NCBI GenBank assembly: GCA_963698735.1
Contig: CAVOSA010000008.1
Span: 62,001-126,000, forward strand
Direction: 5' to 3'
Length of the DNA: 64,000 bases
Origin: RPQJ01 sp963698735
GTDB taxonomy: Bacteria; Pseudomonadota; Gammaproteobacteria; Steroidobacterales; Steroidobacteraceae
Shown: positions 34,550-42,235 of the stretch, in pieces
Layout: each line of letters opens with the position of its first letter
Numbering within the stretch: the stretch's first letter is position 1
Program-made: the position numbers and the translations under genes
The notes under the pieces: model-generated
What the model saw: the letters and a program-made list of their open reading frames with translations, nothing else
Told to the model about the DNA's origin: nothing
Databases searched by the model: none

Positions 34550-36580
34550 ATGCGACTGACGATCCACGGCACTCGCCTCGGTGCGGCATTGGCCGGCCTT
34601 GGCCTGGTCTGGATGGCAAGTACCGGCTTGGCCACGGGTGCGACGATAGCGGCCGCGCCGCCGCCGGCCGCAGCATTCGGCCGGTTGCCCGACGTCCAGT
34701 TCGTGTCGATCTCGCCGAACGGCAAGCTCCTCGCGCGGGACGACGAGCACCAGGGCGGCCGACGCGTGCTCGTCTGGGAAATCGAGACCGGCAACACCCT
34801 CGCGGCAGTCGGCCTCGATGCCAACAACAAGCTGCGCAGCATCGACTGGGCCGACGACGCCACGATCCTGTTGAACGTCAGCGTCGATCACACGCTGCCC
34901 TGTGAATCCGGCCGGCCCTGCACCTACGAGTGGATGCGCACGCTGTCCGTGCGGCTCGACGGCTCCAAGCCGACCGTGCTGCTGATGAACGACCCCCAGC
35001 GCAAGTGGGTCACCGGCGCGACGCTGCGGGCGATTCGCACGAAGACGCCCGGCAAGGTCACGATGTCGACCTGGGACTACGCACCGTCCAACCAGGACGA
35101 CCAGATCGGGTCGAACATTCCGCTCTCGGACCGGGCGAGTTCGGGCTGGGTGCAGGCGGTGTTCGAGGTCGACACACGCTCGGGCAAAGGCCGGCAGATA
35201 ACGACGGGCACCCCGTACACCACCGACTGGGTGGTCGATGCGGACGGCATGCCGATTGCGCGCAGCGAGTGGCGTCCCGCGCAGGACACCTACGCGATCG
35301 TCGCGTTGCAGGCGAACAACCGCTGGAAGGAAATCCTGCGCAACGAGCATGGCGAGACCCTGACCCTGGCCGGCACCACGGCCGACGGCTGTTGCATCGT
35401 CGCGCTCGGCACGAACGGCGCGGATCGCTCCAAGGCGTGGGCCCTCCCGCGTGACGGGTCCCCCGCCACCGTCCTGTACGCAGATCCCGAGCACGAGCTC
35501 AACCTCACCTACAACGACCCGTACACGCACGTGGTCGTCGGCGTCGCGGGGACGATGGCCGCTTCGACGCACTGGTTCGATCCGAAATACGGCAGCCAGC
35601 AGCGCGCGCTCAACAGCGCGTTCAGTGGCAGCCGGACGTGGGCCGACAGCCGCTCGGCGGACGGCAAGCGCGTGGTGGCGGCGGTGGACAGCCTGTCGCG
35701 GCCGACGGTGTTTCACCTCGTCGACTTCGACCGCAGCCGCGCCGACGTCATCGCGCAGTCCTATCCGGACCTCGAACACGTGGTCCTCGGCGAAACGAAG
35801 TTGATCACGTATCCGGCCCGCGACGGCACCTTCATCCCCGCCTACCTGACGCTGCCGCCGGGCTCGCCCGGCCGCGACCTGCCCGTCGTGGTCCTGCCGC
35901 ACGGCGGACCGGAGTCACACGACGACGATGGCTTCAACTGGATGGTGCAGTTCCTCGCGACGCGCGGGTACGCGGTGCTGCAGCCTCAGTTCCGCGGCTC
36001 GACGGGCTACGGCGAAGCATTCCGGCTCGCGGGTTACCGGCAGTGGGGCCTGCTCATGCAGGACGACGTCAGCGACGGCGTGCGTCACCTCGTCGCGAAC
36101 GGCACCGCGAACCCTGCGCGCATCTGCATCGCGGGCCTGAGCTACGGCGGCTACGCCGCGCTCGCCGGCGCGGCCTTCACGCCCGACCTGTACGCCTGCG
36201 CCGTCAGCGTGAACGGCGTGGCGGACCTGCCCGAGATGCTCGTCGACCAGAAGACCCGCTACGGCGGCGACTCGGGCGCGCTCAGTTACTGGACCGACCA
36301 CATCGGCCCCGTCTCCAACCCGAACGTCGCGGGCCGCTCGCCATCGCGCTTCGCCGACAGTTTCCGCGCGCCAGTCCTGCTCATGCACGGGTCGGCCGAC
36401 GCGGTCGTACCGGTCCGGCAGTCGGAAACGATGGCGCGCGTGCTGAAGCAGGCGGGCAAGCCGGTGACGTTCGTGAAGCTCGAGGGCGAAGACCACTGGC
36501 TGTCCCGCTCGGCCACGCGCCAGCGGGTGCTCGAGGAGATGGAGGCGTTCCTCGCGCTCTACCTCAAACCCGCCGGCTGA
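34550..36580 (+). CDS. S9 prolyl-oligopeptidase-family peptidase
   Basis: Exported alpha/beta-hydrolase peptidase of 676 residues. A signal peptide (to about residue 38) is followed by a beta-propeller-like region (about 40-400) and a C-terminal hydrolase domain (about 420-676): nucleophile Ser in GLSYGGYAAL, Asp in GSADAVVPV and His in GEDHWLSRS. It resembles acylaminoacyl-/dipeptidyl-peptidase-like secreted enzymes. ATG 34550 is chosen for the signal peptide; the frame stays open upstream through the pseudogene copy, with no stop between them. The stop is one base from the stop of the converging HIT gene. Confidence 0.92.
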   Translation: MRLTIHGTRLGAALAGLGLVWMASTGLATGATIAAAPPPAAAFGRLPDVQFVSISPNGKLLARDDEHQGGRRVLVWEIETGNTLAAVGLDANNKLRSIDWADDATILLNVSVDHTLPCESGRPCTYEWMRTLSVRLDGSKPTVLLMNDPQRKWVTGATLRAIRTKTPGKVTMSTWDYAPSNQDDQIGSNIPLSDRASSGWVQAVFEVDTRSGKGRQITTGTPYTTDWVVDADGMPIARSEWRPAQDTYAIVALQANNRWKEILRNEHGETLTLAGTTADGCCIVALGTNGADRSKAWALPRDGSPATVLYADPEHELNLTYNDPYTHVVVGVAGTMAASTHWFDPKYGSQQRALNSAFSGSRTWADSRSADGKRVVAAVDSLSRPTVFHLVDFDRSRADVIAQSYPDLEHVVLGETKLITYPARDGTFIPAYLTLPPGSPGRDLPVVVLPHGGPESHDDDGFNWMVQFLATRGYAVLQPQFRGSTGYGEAFRLAGYRQWGLLMQDDVSDGVRHLVANGTANPARICIAGLSYGGYAALAGAAFTPDLYACAVSVNGVADLPEMLVDQKTRYGGDSGALSYWTDHIGPVSNPNVAGRSPSRFADSFRAPVLLMHGSADAVVPVRQSETMARVLKQAGKPVTFVKLEGEDHWLSRSATRQRVLEEMEAFLALYLKPAG

Positions 36581-36581
36581 G

Positions 36582-37049
36582 TCAGGGCGTGCGCTCGAGC
36601 CGTGCGCGGATCGCGAGTAGCAGTTCGCCGTCGGCCTGCAGCTCGAATCGCGGCGCCGCGTTCCAGTCGTAGCCCCACGGATTGGCCTTGATCAGGTCGG
36701 CCGGTTCGTCTTCGTAGCGCGGTATCACGTGCGCGTGCAGCGCCGGCTCGACGTTGCCGAAGATCGCGTAGTTGATGCGCACGGCGTTCGTGATGTCCTG
36801 CACGGCCTGCCCGATGCGCGCCATGTCGGCGAGGAAGACCTGCTGCAAGGCCGGTTCCAGCGCGTTCAGGTGCGGTACCACGGGGTCGGGCAGCAGCAGG
36901 CAATAGCCCGGCAGCACCTGTGGATCCCCGAGCACGGCCCAGCCGCAGCGCAGCCGCGCGATCATCGTGGGGTCCGCGCCCGCACGACAGGCCTCGACGC
37001 GGCGATGGATGGCAGTGACTGTCACGGCGTCGTTCGCTGGATCGGCCAT
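36582..37049 (-). CDS. HIT-family protein
   Basis: Histidine-triad nucleotide-binding/hydrolase fold, 155 residues from ATG 37049. The active-site triad region reads ALHAHVIPRY (HxHxx), a variant of HxHxHxx with the last position altered. Members hydrolyse or transfer nucleotide phosphates such as AMP conjugates; the substrate is unknown here. GYCLLLPDPVVPHLNAL is a typical HIT strand-loop. Two bases separate it from the DUF486 gene upstream. Confidence 0.82.
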   Translation of the reverse strand: MADPANDAVTVTAIHRRVEACRAGADPTMIARLRCGWAVLGDPQVLPGYCLLLPDPVVPHLNALEPALQQVFLADMARIGQAVQDITNAVRINYAIFGNVEPALHAHVIPRYEDEPADLIKANPWGYDWNAAPRFELQADGELLLAIRARLERTP

Positions 37050-37051
37050 GG

Positions 37052-37402
37052 TCACTTCCTGAACATGAAATAGACGGCGCCCAGCATGCAGAGCGAAGCC
37101 CAGAGGTAGTCGAGCTTGAGCGGCTGCCGCATGTAGTACACGACGAACGGCACGAACACGGTGAGCGCGATGACTTCCTGCAGGATCTTCAGTTGCGGCA
37201 GCGTCATCACGGTGTGGCCGATGCGATTGGCAGGCACCTGCAGCAGGTACTCGAACAGCGCGATGCCCCAGCTGACGAGCGCCGCCACATACCACGCGCG
37301 GCCGCTCATGTTCTTGAGGTGCGCGTACCACGCAAAGGTCATGAAAACGTTCGACGCAGAGAGCAGGACGATGGTGACGGGCACTGCGGGCAGCGCTTTC
37401 AT
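37052..37402 (-). CDS. DUF486 (DMT-like) small membrane protein
   Basis: 116 residues with four hydrophobic segments and conserved family pieces SNVFMTFAWYAHL, WGIALFEYLLQVPANRIG and LKILQEVIAL. The DUF486 family is related to drug/metabolite transporters; its substrate is not known. It sits 12 bases after the HAD hydrolase gene and 2 bases before the HIT gene. Confidence 0.88.
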   Translation of the reverse strand: MKALPAVPVTIVLLSASNVFMTFAWYAHLKNMSGRAWYVAALVSWGIALFEYLLQVPANRIGHTVMTLPQLKILQEVIALTVFVPFVVYYMRQPLKLDYLWASLCMLGAVYFMFRK

Positions 37403-37414
37403 GCTCGCTGCTCC

Positions 37415-38026
37415 TCAGGCAAATGGCGCGGGCAGGCGCACGCCCAGCGCCTTCAGCTGCGAGCGGGTGACGCCGGCATCCGTGTGATGGATCGAGTGCC
37501 ACCCGCAATCGCGCGCGCCGGTGACGTTCTGCGGCAGGTCGTCGAGGAACACCGTCGCCGCCGGGTCGAGCCCGAACATCGACTCGGCCTTGCGATAGAT
37601 GTCCGCATGCGGCTTGATCGCGCCGACGCGGAACGAAGCGCACGCGCCGTGAGCGAGCGATTCCAGCCCGTACTGCGCGTCGAGGTGCGCCCAGTGCAGG
37701 TCGCCGACGTTCGACAGCAGGTACACGCGATAGTCCGTCATCAGGCCCGAGGCCAAGGTGAACATCTCGTCCCAGCGTTCGAACATCGACAGCCATTGCG
37801 TGCGCAGTTCGTCCGGATCCAGCGGCCGCGTCGCCATGCCCGCAATCCGCTCGAGCATGGCTTCGCCCGTGAGATCGCCGCGTTCGTGGCCTTCGAGGTC
37901 GATGGCCTTGAGCCACCCCTGCAGGTCCGACATGTCGACGCCGGACTTCACCAGGTAACCGACGAACGGCTGGTAATGCAGCTTCACCAGCACGCCGCCC
38001 ACGTCGAACACTACGTTGCGAATCAT
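37415..38026 (-). CDS. HAD-superfamily hydrolase (subfamily IA, YihX-like)
   Basis: Probable small-molecule phosphatase of 203 residues. Motif I reads VVFDVGGVLV: the nucleophile Asp is present and the second Asp position is Gly, as in the YihX-like group. LLSNVGDLH is motif II, Lys in GAIKPHADIY is motif III, and FLDDLPQNV is motif IV. YihX acts on glucose-1-phosphate, but the substrate here is unknown. The ATG overlaps the stop of the antiporter gene. Confidence 0.88.
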   Translation of the reverse strand: MIRNVVFDVGGVLVKLHYQPFVGYLVKSGVDMSDLQGWLKAIDLEGHERGDLTGEAMLERIAGMATRPLDPDELRTQWLSMFERWDEMFTLASGLMTDYRVYLLSNVGDLHWAHLDAQYGLESLAHGACASFRVGAIKPHADIYRKAESMFGLDPAATVFLDDLPQNVTGARDCGWHSIHHTDAGVTRSQLKALGVRLPAPFA

Positions 38027-39315
38027 CGCGCTACTCCATGCAGGACCGCGGCCGGCACGGCACCATCCGTGCCGCCCTTGTGCGGCGCATGCGGATGCCA
38101 GCCGAGCACGAGCATCATGACTGCGAATCCGGCCACGTACGCCAGCGCGACGTGCCAGCCACCCCGCAACCAGGCGCCCACCGAGCGCGCTTCAGGAAAC
38201 AGGTTGGTGATCGCCACACCCGCGGATGAGCCGAACCAGATCATCGAACCGCCAAAGCCGACGGCGTAGGCCAGCATGCCCCAGTCGTACCCGCCCTGCT
38301 CCAGCGCGAGCTTGGTGAGCGGGATGTTGTCGAACACGGCCGAGACGAACCCGAGTCCGAGGGCCGTGTGCCAGGACGCCGCCGGCAGCTTTTCCACTGG
38401 CATCAGGGACGCCGAAAACACCAGGCACAGCAGGAAGATCGAACCCTTCAAGGTCGCGGGCAGCACGGACCAGTCCGGCTTCCGCCAGGCAGCGGTGGCG
38501 AGGATCGCGACCCACACTGCCGCACCGAGGAACGGGAAGCGGTCGGAATACTGCGGGAATCGCACGTTGGTCAGCACGTTCACGGCAATCGCCGACAGCA
38601 GGATCACGGCGACGATGCCGACCCGGCCCCAATCGACGCGCATGCGCTGGCTGCTGCTCTTCACGATCGGGGAGTATTTGTGCTGCTGCAGCGCCGCCGG
38701 GATGCCGCAGACGACGAGCGCTACGCCGGCGGCGACGTACGCATGCAGTACATCGAGCGGGCTCACCCCGTCGATCCACATCATGGTCGTCGTGGTATCA
38801 CCCACGACACTGCCCGACCCGCCCGCGTTTGAGGCAGCGACGAGCGCGGCGATGTAGCCGATGTGCACCTTGTGACGGAACACCGTCGCCGCCACCGTAC
38901 CGCCGATCAGCGCGGCCGCGATGTTGTCGAGGAAACTCGACAGCACGAACACCATCACCAGCAGCAGGAAGGCGCCGCGCCAGTCGTCCGGGAGGTAGTC
39001 GGGCAGCTTCGCCGGGACGTGGCTCTCTTCGAAGTGACGCGACAGCAGCGCGAACCCCATGAGCAGCCCGAACAGGTTGGCGAGCACGACCCATTCTGCG
39101 TGCAGGTGCGCGGCGAGCCCCTGCAGGCCGGGACCCTCGTGAAATCCGACCACGCCGATCTTGTAGAGCGCGATCGCCAGCAGACCCGTGACGGCCACCT
39201 CGAGCGTGCGGTGATGGAATACCGCGACACCGAGCAGCGTGAGCGCGAACAGGACGAATTCGAACGGGATGCCGAAAGGCTGGAATCCGCCGGCCCCTGC
39301 CAGCTGTCCGGTCAC
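38023..39315 (-). CDS. ion-transporter-superfamily permease (citrate/Na+:H+ antiporter type)
   Basis: Inner-membrane transporter of 430 residues with about 11-12 hydrophobic segments. GTG 39315 overlaps the stop of the phosphosulfolactate phosphatase gene. SSFLDNIAAALIGGT and SAVFDNIPLTKLALEQ form the two inverted-repeat signatures of the IT superfamily (NhaD, ArsB, CitM), and GDTTTTMMWIDG is another conserved loop. Whether it moves Na+/H+ or a carboxylate cannot be told from sequence. Confidence 0.82.
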   Translation of the reverse strand: MTGQLAGAGGFQPFGIPFEFVLFALTLLGVAVFHHRTLEVAVTGLLAIALYKIGVVGFHEGPGLQGLAAHLHAEWVVLANLFGLLMGFALLSRHFEESHVPAKLPDYLPDDWRGAFLLLVMVFVLSSFLDNIAAALIGGTVAATVFRHKVHIGYIAALVAASNAGGSGSVVGDTTTTMMWIDGVSPLDVLHAYVAAGVALVVCGIPAALQQHKYSPIVKSSSQRMRVDWGRVGIVAVILLSAIAVNVLTNVRFPQYSDRFPFLGAAVWVAILATAAWRKPDWSVLPATLKGSIFLLCLVFSASLMPVEKLPAASWHTALGLGFVSAVFDNIPLTKLALEQGGYDWGMLAYAVGFGGSMIWFGSSAGVAITNLFPEARSVGAWLRGGWHVALAYVAGFAVMMLVLGWHPHAPHKGGTDGAVPAAVLHGVAR

Positions 39316-40022
39316 GCGGGCGTCCCGGGCACGTCGATGCGCTCGAGCTCGTTGTGCCCGTCCGCGCCCCGGCGCAGGCGCAGCACGAAGTCGAAACGAT
39401 CGACCTCGGTGCAGTAGTCGAAGTCGGTACGCGGAGCCCAGTCGGCCTCGGGGTCGAAGAACTTCACCGCCGCCGGCGCGTCCCGCAGCAGGTCGCGCGC
39501 CCGTTCGGTCGTCAGCGCCTTGCCGCCGCCGAACAGGCTGACGAGCGTCGAGGCGCAGAGATCGTCCTCGGCGCACCGCTCGCGGGCTTCGTGCCCCATG
39601 CGCACGATGGTGACGTAGTCCGGATTCCTCGACTTCACGTACCGCACCAGTGCGGATACGTTGACCAGGCTCGCCGCAAGCACCTCGTCGGCGCCCGTGG
39701 CGTTCACGAGCCCCTGCGTTCCCGCGTGCGTGGTGTGCACGACGGGGCGACCGGCAACGCCGAGGCCGAGGATTTCGGTCGGCGAATTGCCGGCGTCGAA
39801 ACCCGGCAGGCGGCGTGCGTGCCGCTCACCGACCAGCACCGCGTCGGGCAGTTCCGTCCGCAGCGCCAATGCGTCTTCGATGGCCGCGACCGGCAGCACC
39901 CGGCTGGCGCCAGCCGCCACCGCGTGCGGCGCGACCGTGAACGCACGGAACACGTCGATGACCAGCGCGATTCCACGCGCCTGGCGCGCGCCGGCAACGT
40001 GGTCGACCACCTCAATCTTCAC
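39312..40022 (-). CDS. comB: 2-phosphosulfolactate phosphatase (ComB family)
   Basis: Mg-dependent phosphatase of 236 residues from GTG 40022. Conserved ComB pieces are VIDVFRAFT at the N terminus, GERHARRLPGFDAGNSPTEI, TTHAGTQGL and RMGHEARERCAEDD (parts quoted). In methanogens ComB makes sulfolactate for coenzyme M. Many bacteria have a homologue of unclear purpose, and no other coenzyme M gene is nearby. Its start overlaps the PLP decarboxylase stop by 4 bases, and its stop overlaps the transporter start. Confidence 0.83.
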   Translation of the reverse strand: MKIEVVDHVAGARQARGIALVIDVFRAFTVAPHAVAAGASRVLPVAAIEDALALRTELPDAVLVGERHARRLPGFDAGNSPTEILGLGVAGRPVVHTTHAGTQGLVNATGADEVLAASLVNVSALVRYVKSRNPDYVTIVRMGHEARERCAEDDLCASTLVSLFGGGKALTTERARDLLRDAPAAVKFFDPEADWAPRTDFDYCTEVDRFDFVLRLRRGADGHNELERIDVPGTPA

Positions 40023-41149
40023 GGCCGCAACCTCGCCCGGGCATTGAGCGCGACGATTTTCGCGCGCGGGATGAAGTTGAAATCGCTCGCTGAGCACGCG
40101 GTGTAGGCGCCCATCATGCGGCCGACGACGAGGTCGCCAATCTGCAGTTCAGGCAGGGGAATGTCCTCGCGCACGACGTCGATGCTGTCGCAGGTCGGCC
40201 CGGCGAGCACGCTCGGGTGCGCCGGTCCCTTGCGGCCCGGCACGTCGATCGGGTAGCGGGCGTGGTCGTAGAGCTGGCCGTTGTAGGAACCGTACATGCC
40301 GTCGTCGAGGTAGTACCACCAGCGCCCTTCCCGCTGGGCGCGGCCGACGACGGTCGCCACGGCCGTGCCGGCCGGCCCGGCGATGAAGCGGCCAGGCTCG
40401 GCGATCACGCGCATGCCGCGGGGCAGTTGCTTCAGTGCCTGGCGGATCGGGCGGCAGAACTCGCGGATGGGTTGCATCGCCCCGCCATACGCGATCGGGA
40501 ACCCACCGCCGATATCGAGGATGTCCAGATCGGCGACCCCCGCCGCACGCGCGGCTGAGATGATCTCGGCGCACGCGCCGATGGCCTCGACGTACTTGGC
40601 CGGGTCTGCCACCTGCGAACCCACGTGGAACGACAGCCCCCGCACATTCACGCCGGCGCTGCGGGCGAGTTCCAGCAGCGCCGGTACTGCGGCGGGCTCG
40701 CAGCCGAACTTGCGCGACAGGTCGACCACCGCGGTGGGATTGCGGAACGACACGCGCAGCAGCAACTCCGTCCGTTGGCGATAGCGCTCGAACTTGCGGA
40801 CTTCGTCCGGGTTGTCGACGACGAACGTGCGCAGCCCCAGGCGCAGCGCCGAGCGGATCTCGGCGTCGGACTTGATCGGGTGCGTGTGGATGCAGCGCTC
40901 GGGCGGGATACCTGCCGCGCGGACCAGCCTGATCTCGCCCGAGGTCGCCACGTCGAAAGATGCGCCGAGATCCCGCAACTCCGCGACGACCGCGGCATTC
41001 GGCAACGGCTTCAGCGCGTAGAAGAGTTCGACGCCGGGCAGCGCCGCGCGCAGGCTGCGATACTGGCGTCGGACCACCTCGCAGTCCACGAGCAGCAGAG
41101 GCGAGCCGTGCTGCGCGACCAGCGCTCTGAAATCCTCCGCCTGGCTCAC
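40019..41149 (-). CDS. type III PLP-dependent decarboxylase (ornithine/diaminopimelate decarboxylase fold)
   Basis: Alanine-racemase-fold PLP enzyme of 376 residues. The PLP Lys is in FYALKPLPN, LSFHVGSQ and DIGGGFP are substrate and phosphate sites, EPGRFIAG binds phosphate, and the active-site Cys is in GPTCDSIDV. CSASDFNFIP takes the place of the family DFNGF-like motif. It fits eukaryotic-type ornithine/lysine decarboxylase better than LysA because the LysA-type motifs are absent. A polyamine product is likely but not proven. Start GTG 41149. Confidence 0.85.
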   Translation of the reverse strand: MSQAEDFRALVAQHGSPLLLVDCEVVRRQYRSLRAALPGVELFYALKPLPNAAVVAELRDLGASFDVATSGEIRLVRAAGIPPERCIHTHPIKSDAEIRSALRLGLRTFVVDNPDEVRKFERYRQRTELLLRVSFRNPTAVVDLSRKFGCEPAAVPALLELARSAGVNVRGLSFHVGSQVADPAKYVEAIGACAEIISAARAAGVADLDILDIGGGFPIAYGGAMQPIREFCRPIRQALKQLPRGMRVIAEPGRFIAGPAGTAVATVVGRAQREGRWWYYLDDGMYGSYNGQLYDHARYPIDVPGRKGPAHPSVLAGPTCDSIDVVREDIPLPELQIGDLVVGRMMGAYTACSASDFNFIPRAKIVALNARARLRP

Positions 41150-41155
41150 GCAGCC

Positions 41156-42187
41156 CTAGTCCTGGCCCAGATCGGCGCGCAGCGCCGCGATGTCCGGATC
41201 GCCCGAAACGACGTTCTCGGCCGACGCCGCACGGTGCAGGCGGTCGCGCACGGCATCCCACGCCTCACCGGCAGGCACTTCCTCGACGAGAATCTCCCTG
41301 GCGCCGGACTTGTCGAGCGTGCGCAGGTTGACGTACAGCTCACGCGCGTAAACGTCAGCGCGGCGGCCGGCATTGATCCACGTCATGTACTTGTTGGCTA
41401 CGCGCGGTGGGCGCATGGCCAGCACCGCGATCTTCTCGCGGTGCTCGGTGAGTTGCCCCACTACTTCCTCGAGAGTGCGGCTCGGGACGATGCTGAGCGG
41501 CGTGCGCGGGGCGTAGTGCTTGGCGTCGCTGCCCGGGACACGGGGCGCACCGGCATCAGGCCCGGCCTGGAGCTCCGGCACGACGGTGCGCAGCTGCGTG
41601 AGCGTGAGTGCGCCTGGCCGGAGAATGCGCGGCACCGTGTCGACGCAGGAAACGATGGTGGACTCGAGGCCGATCTTGCAGTCGCCGCCGTCGAGCACGA
41701 TCCTGACCGCGTCGCCGAACTCGTCGCGGACGTGCTCAGGCCGCGTCGAACTGATGCGGCCATAGCGGTTGGCCGACGGCGCGGCGATGCCGCTGCCAAA
41801 CGCGCGCAGCAACTGCTGTGCCACCGGGTGACCCGGCACGCGGACCGCGACGGTATCCTGGCCGCCGGTAATGGCGAGATCGACCGCGGGTGCACGGCGC
41901 AGCACCAGCGTGAGCGGTCCCGGCCAGAACTTCTCGGCCAGTGCCGCCGCCGCGGGCGGCACGTTCAGCGCCCAGCGCTCGAGCGCGCGCGAATGGTCGA
42001 TGTGCACGATCAGCGGGTGCGTCGCCGGCCGGCCCTTCAGTTCGAAAATCTTGCGGATGGCATCGGGGTTCGAGGCGTCGGCACCGAGCCCGTACACCGT
42101 CTCCGTCGGGAAAGCGACGACGTCGCCTTCGCGCAGGGCCTCCACGGCCTCGTCGATTTCATCCTGGGGCAGTCGCGCAGTCACCAT
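41156..42187 (-). CDS. L-threonylcarbamoyladenylate synthase (Sua5 type)
   Basis: Makes threonylcarbamoyl-AMP from Thr, bicarbonate and ATP for the t6A37 tRNA modification. It has 343 residues: YrdC domain (about 10-200; VAFPTETVYGLGADA, KGRPATHPLIVH) plus the C-terminal Sua5 domain (about 220-343), so it is the long Sua5 form and not the single-domain TsaC of E. coli. It starts at ATG 42187. Confidence 0.93.
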   Translation of the reverse strand: MVTARLPQDEIDEAVEALREGDVVAFPTETVYGLGADASNPDAIRKIFELKGRPATHPLIVHIDHSRALERWALNVPPAAAALAEKFWPGPLTLVLRRAPAVDLAITGGQDTVAVRVPGHPVAQQLLRAFGSGIAAPSANRYGRISSTRPEHVRDEFGDAVRIVLDGGDCKIGLESTIVSCVDTVPRILRPGALTLTQLRTVVPELQAGPDAGAPRVPGSDAKHYAPRTPLSIVPSRTLEEVVGQLTEHREKIAVLAMRPPRVANKYMTWINAGRRADVYARELYVNLRTLDKSGAREILVEEVPAGEAWDAVRDRLHRAASAENVVSGDPDIAALRADLGQD

Positions 42188-42217
42188 AGGACGCGAATGA
42201 TAGCCGCAAACCCGCGG

Positions 42218-42233
42218 CCTCGCGCAGGCGAGG
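42218..42233. other. small hairpin between the HtrA-like gene and sua5
   Basis: CCTCGC / GCGAGG with a GCAG loop, in the 48-base gap. There is no T-run on either strand; it is at best a weak attenuator or a processing site. Confidence 0.3.
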
Positions 42234-42235
42234 CG

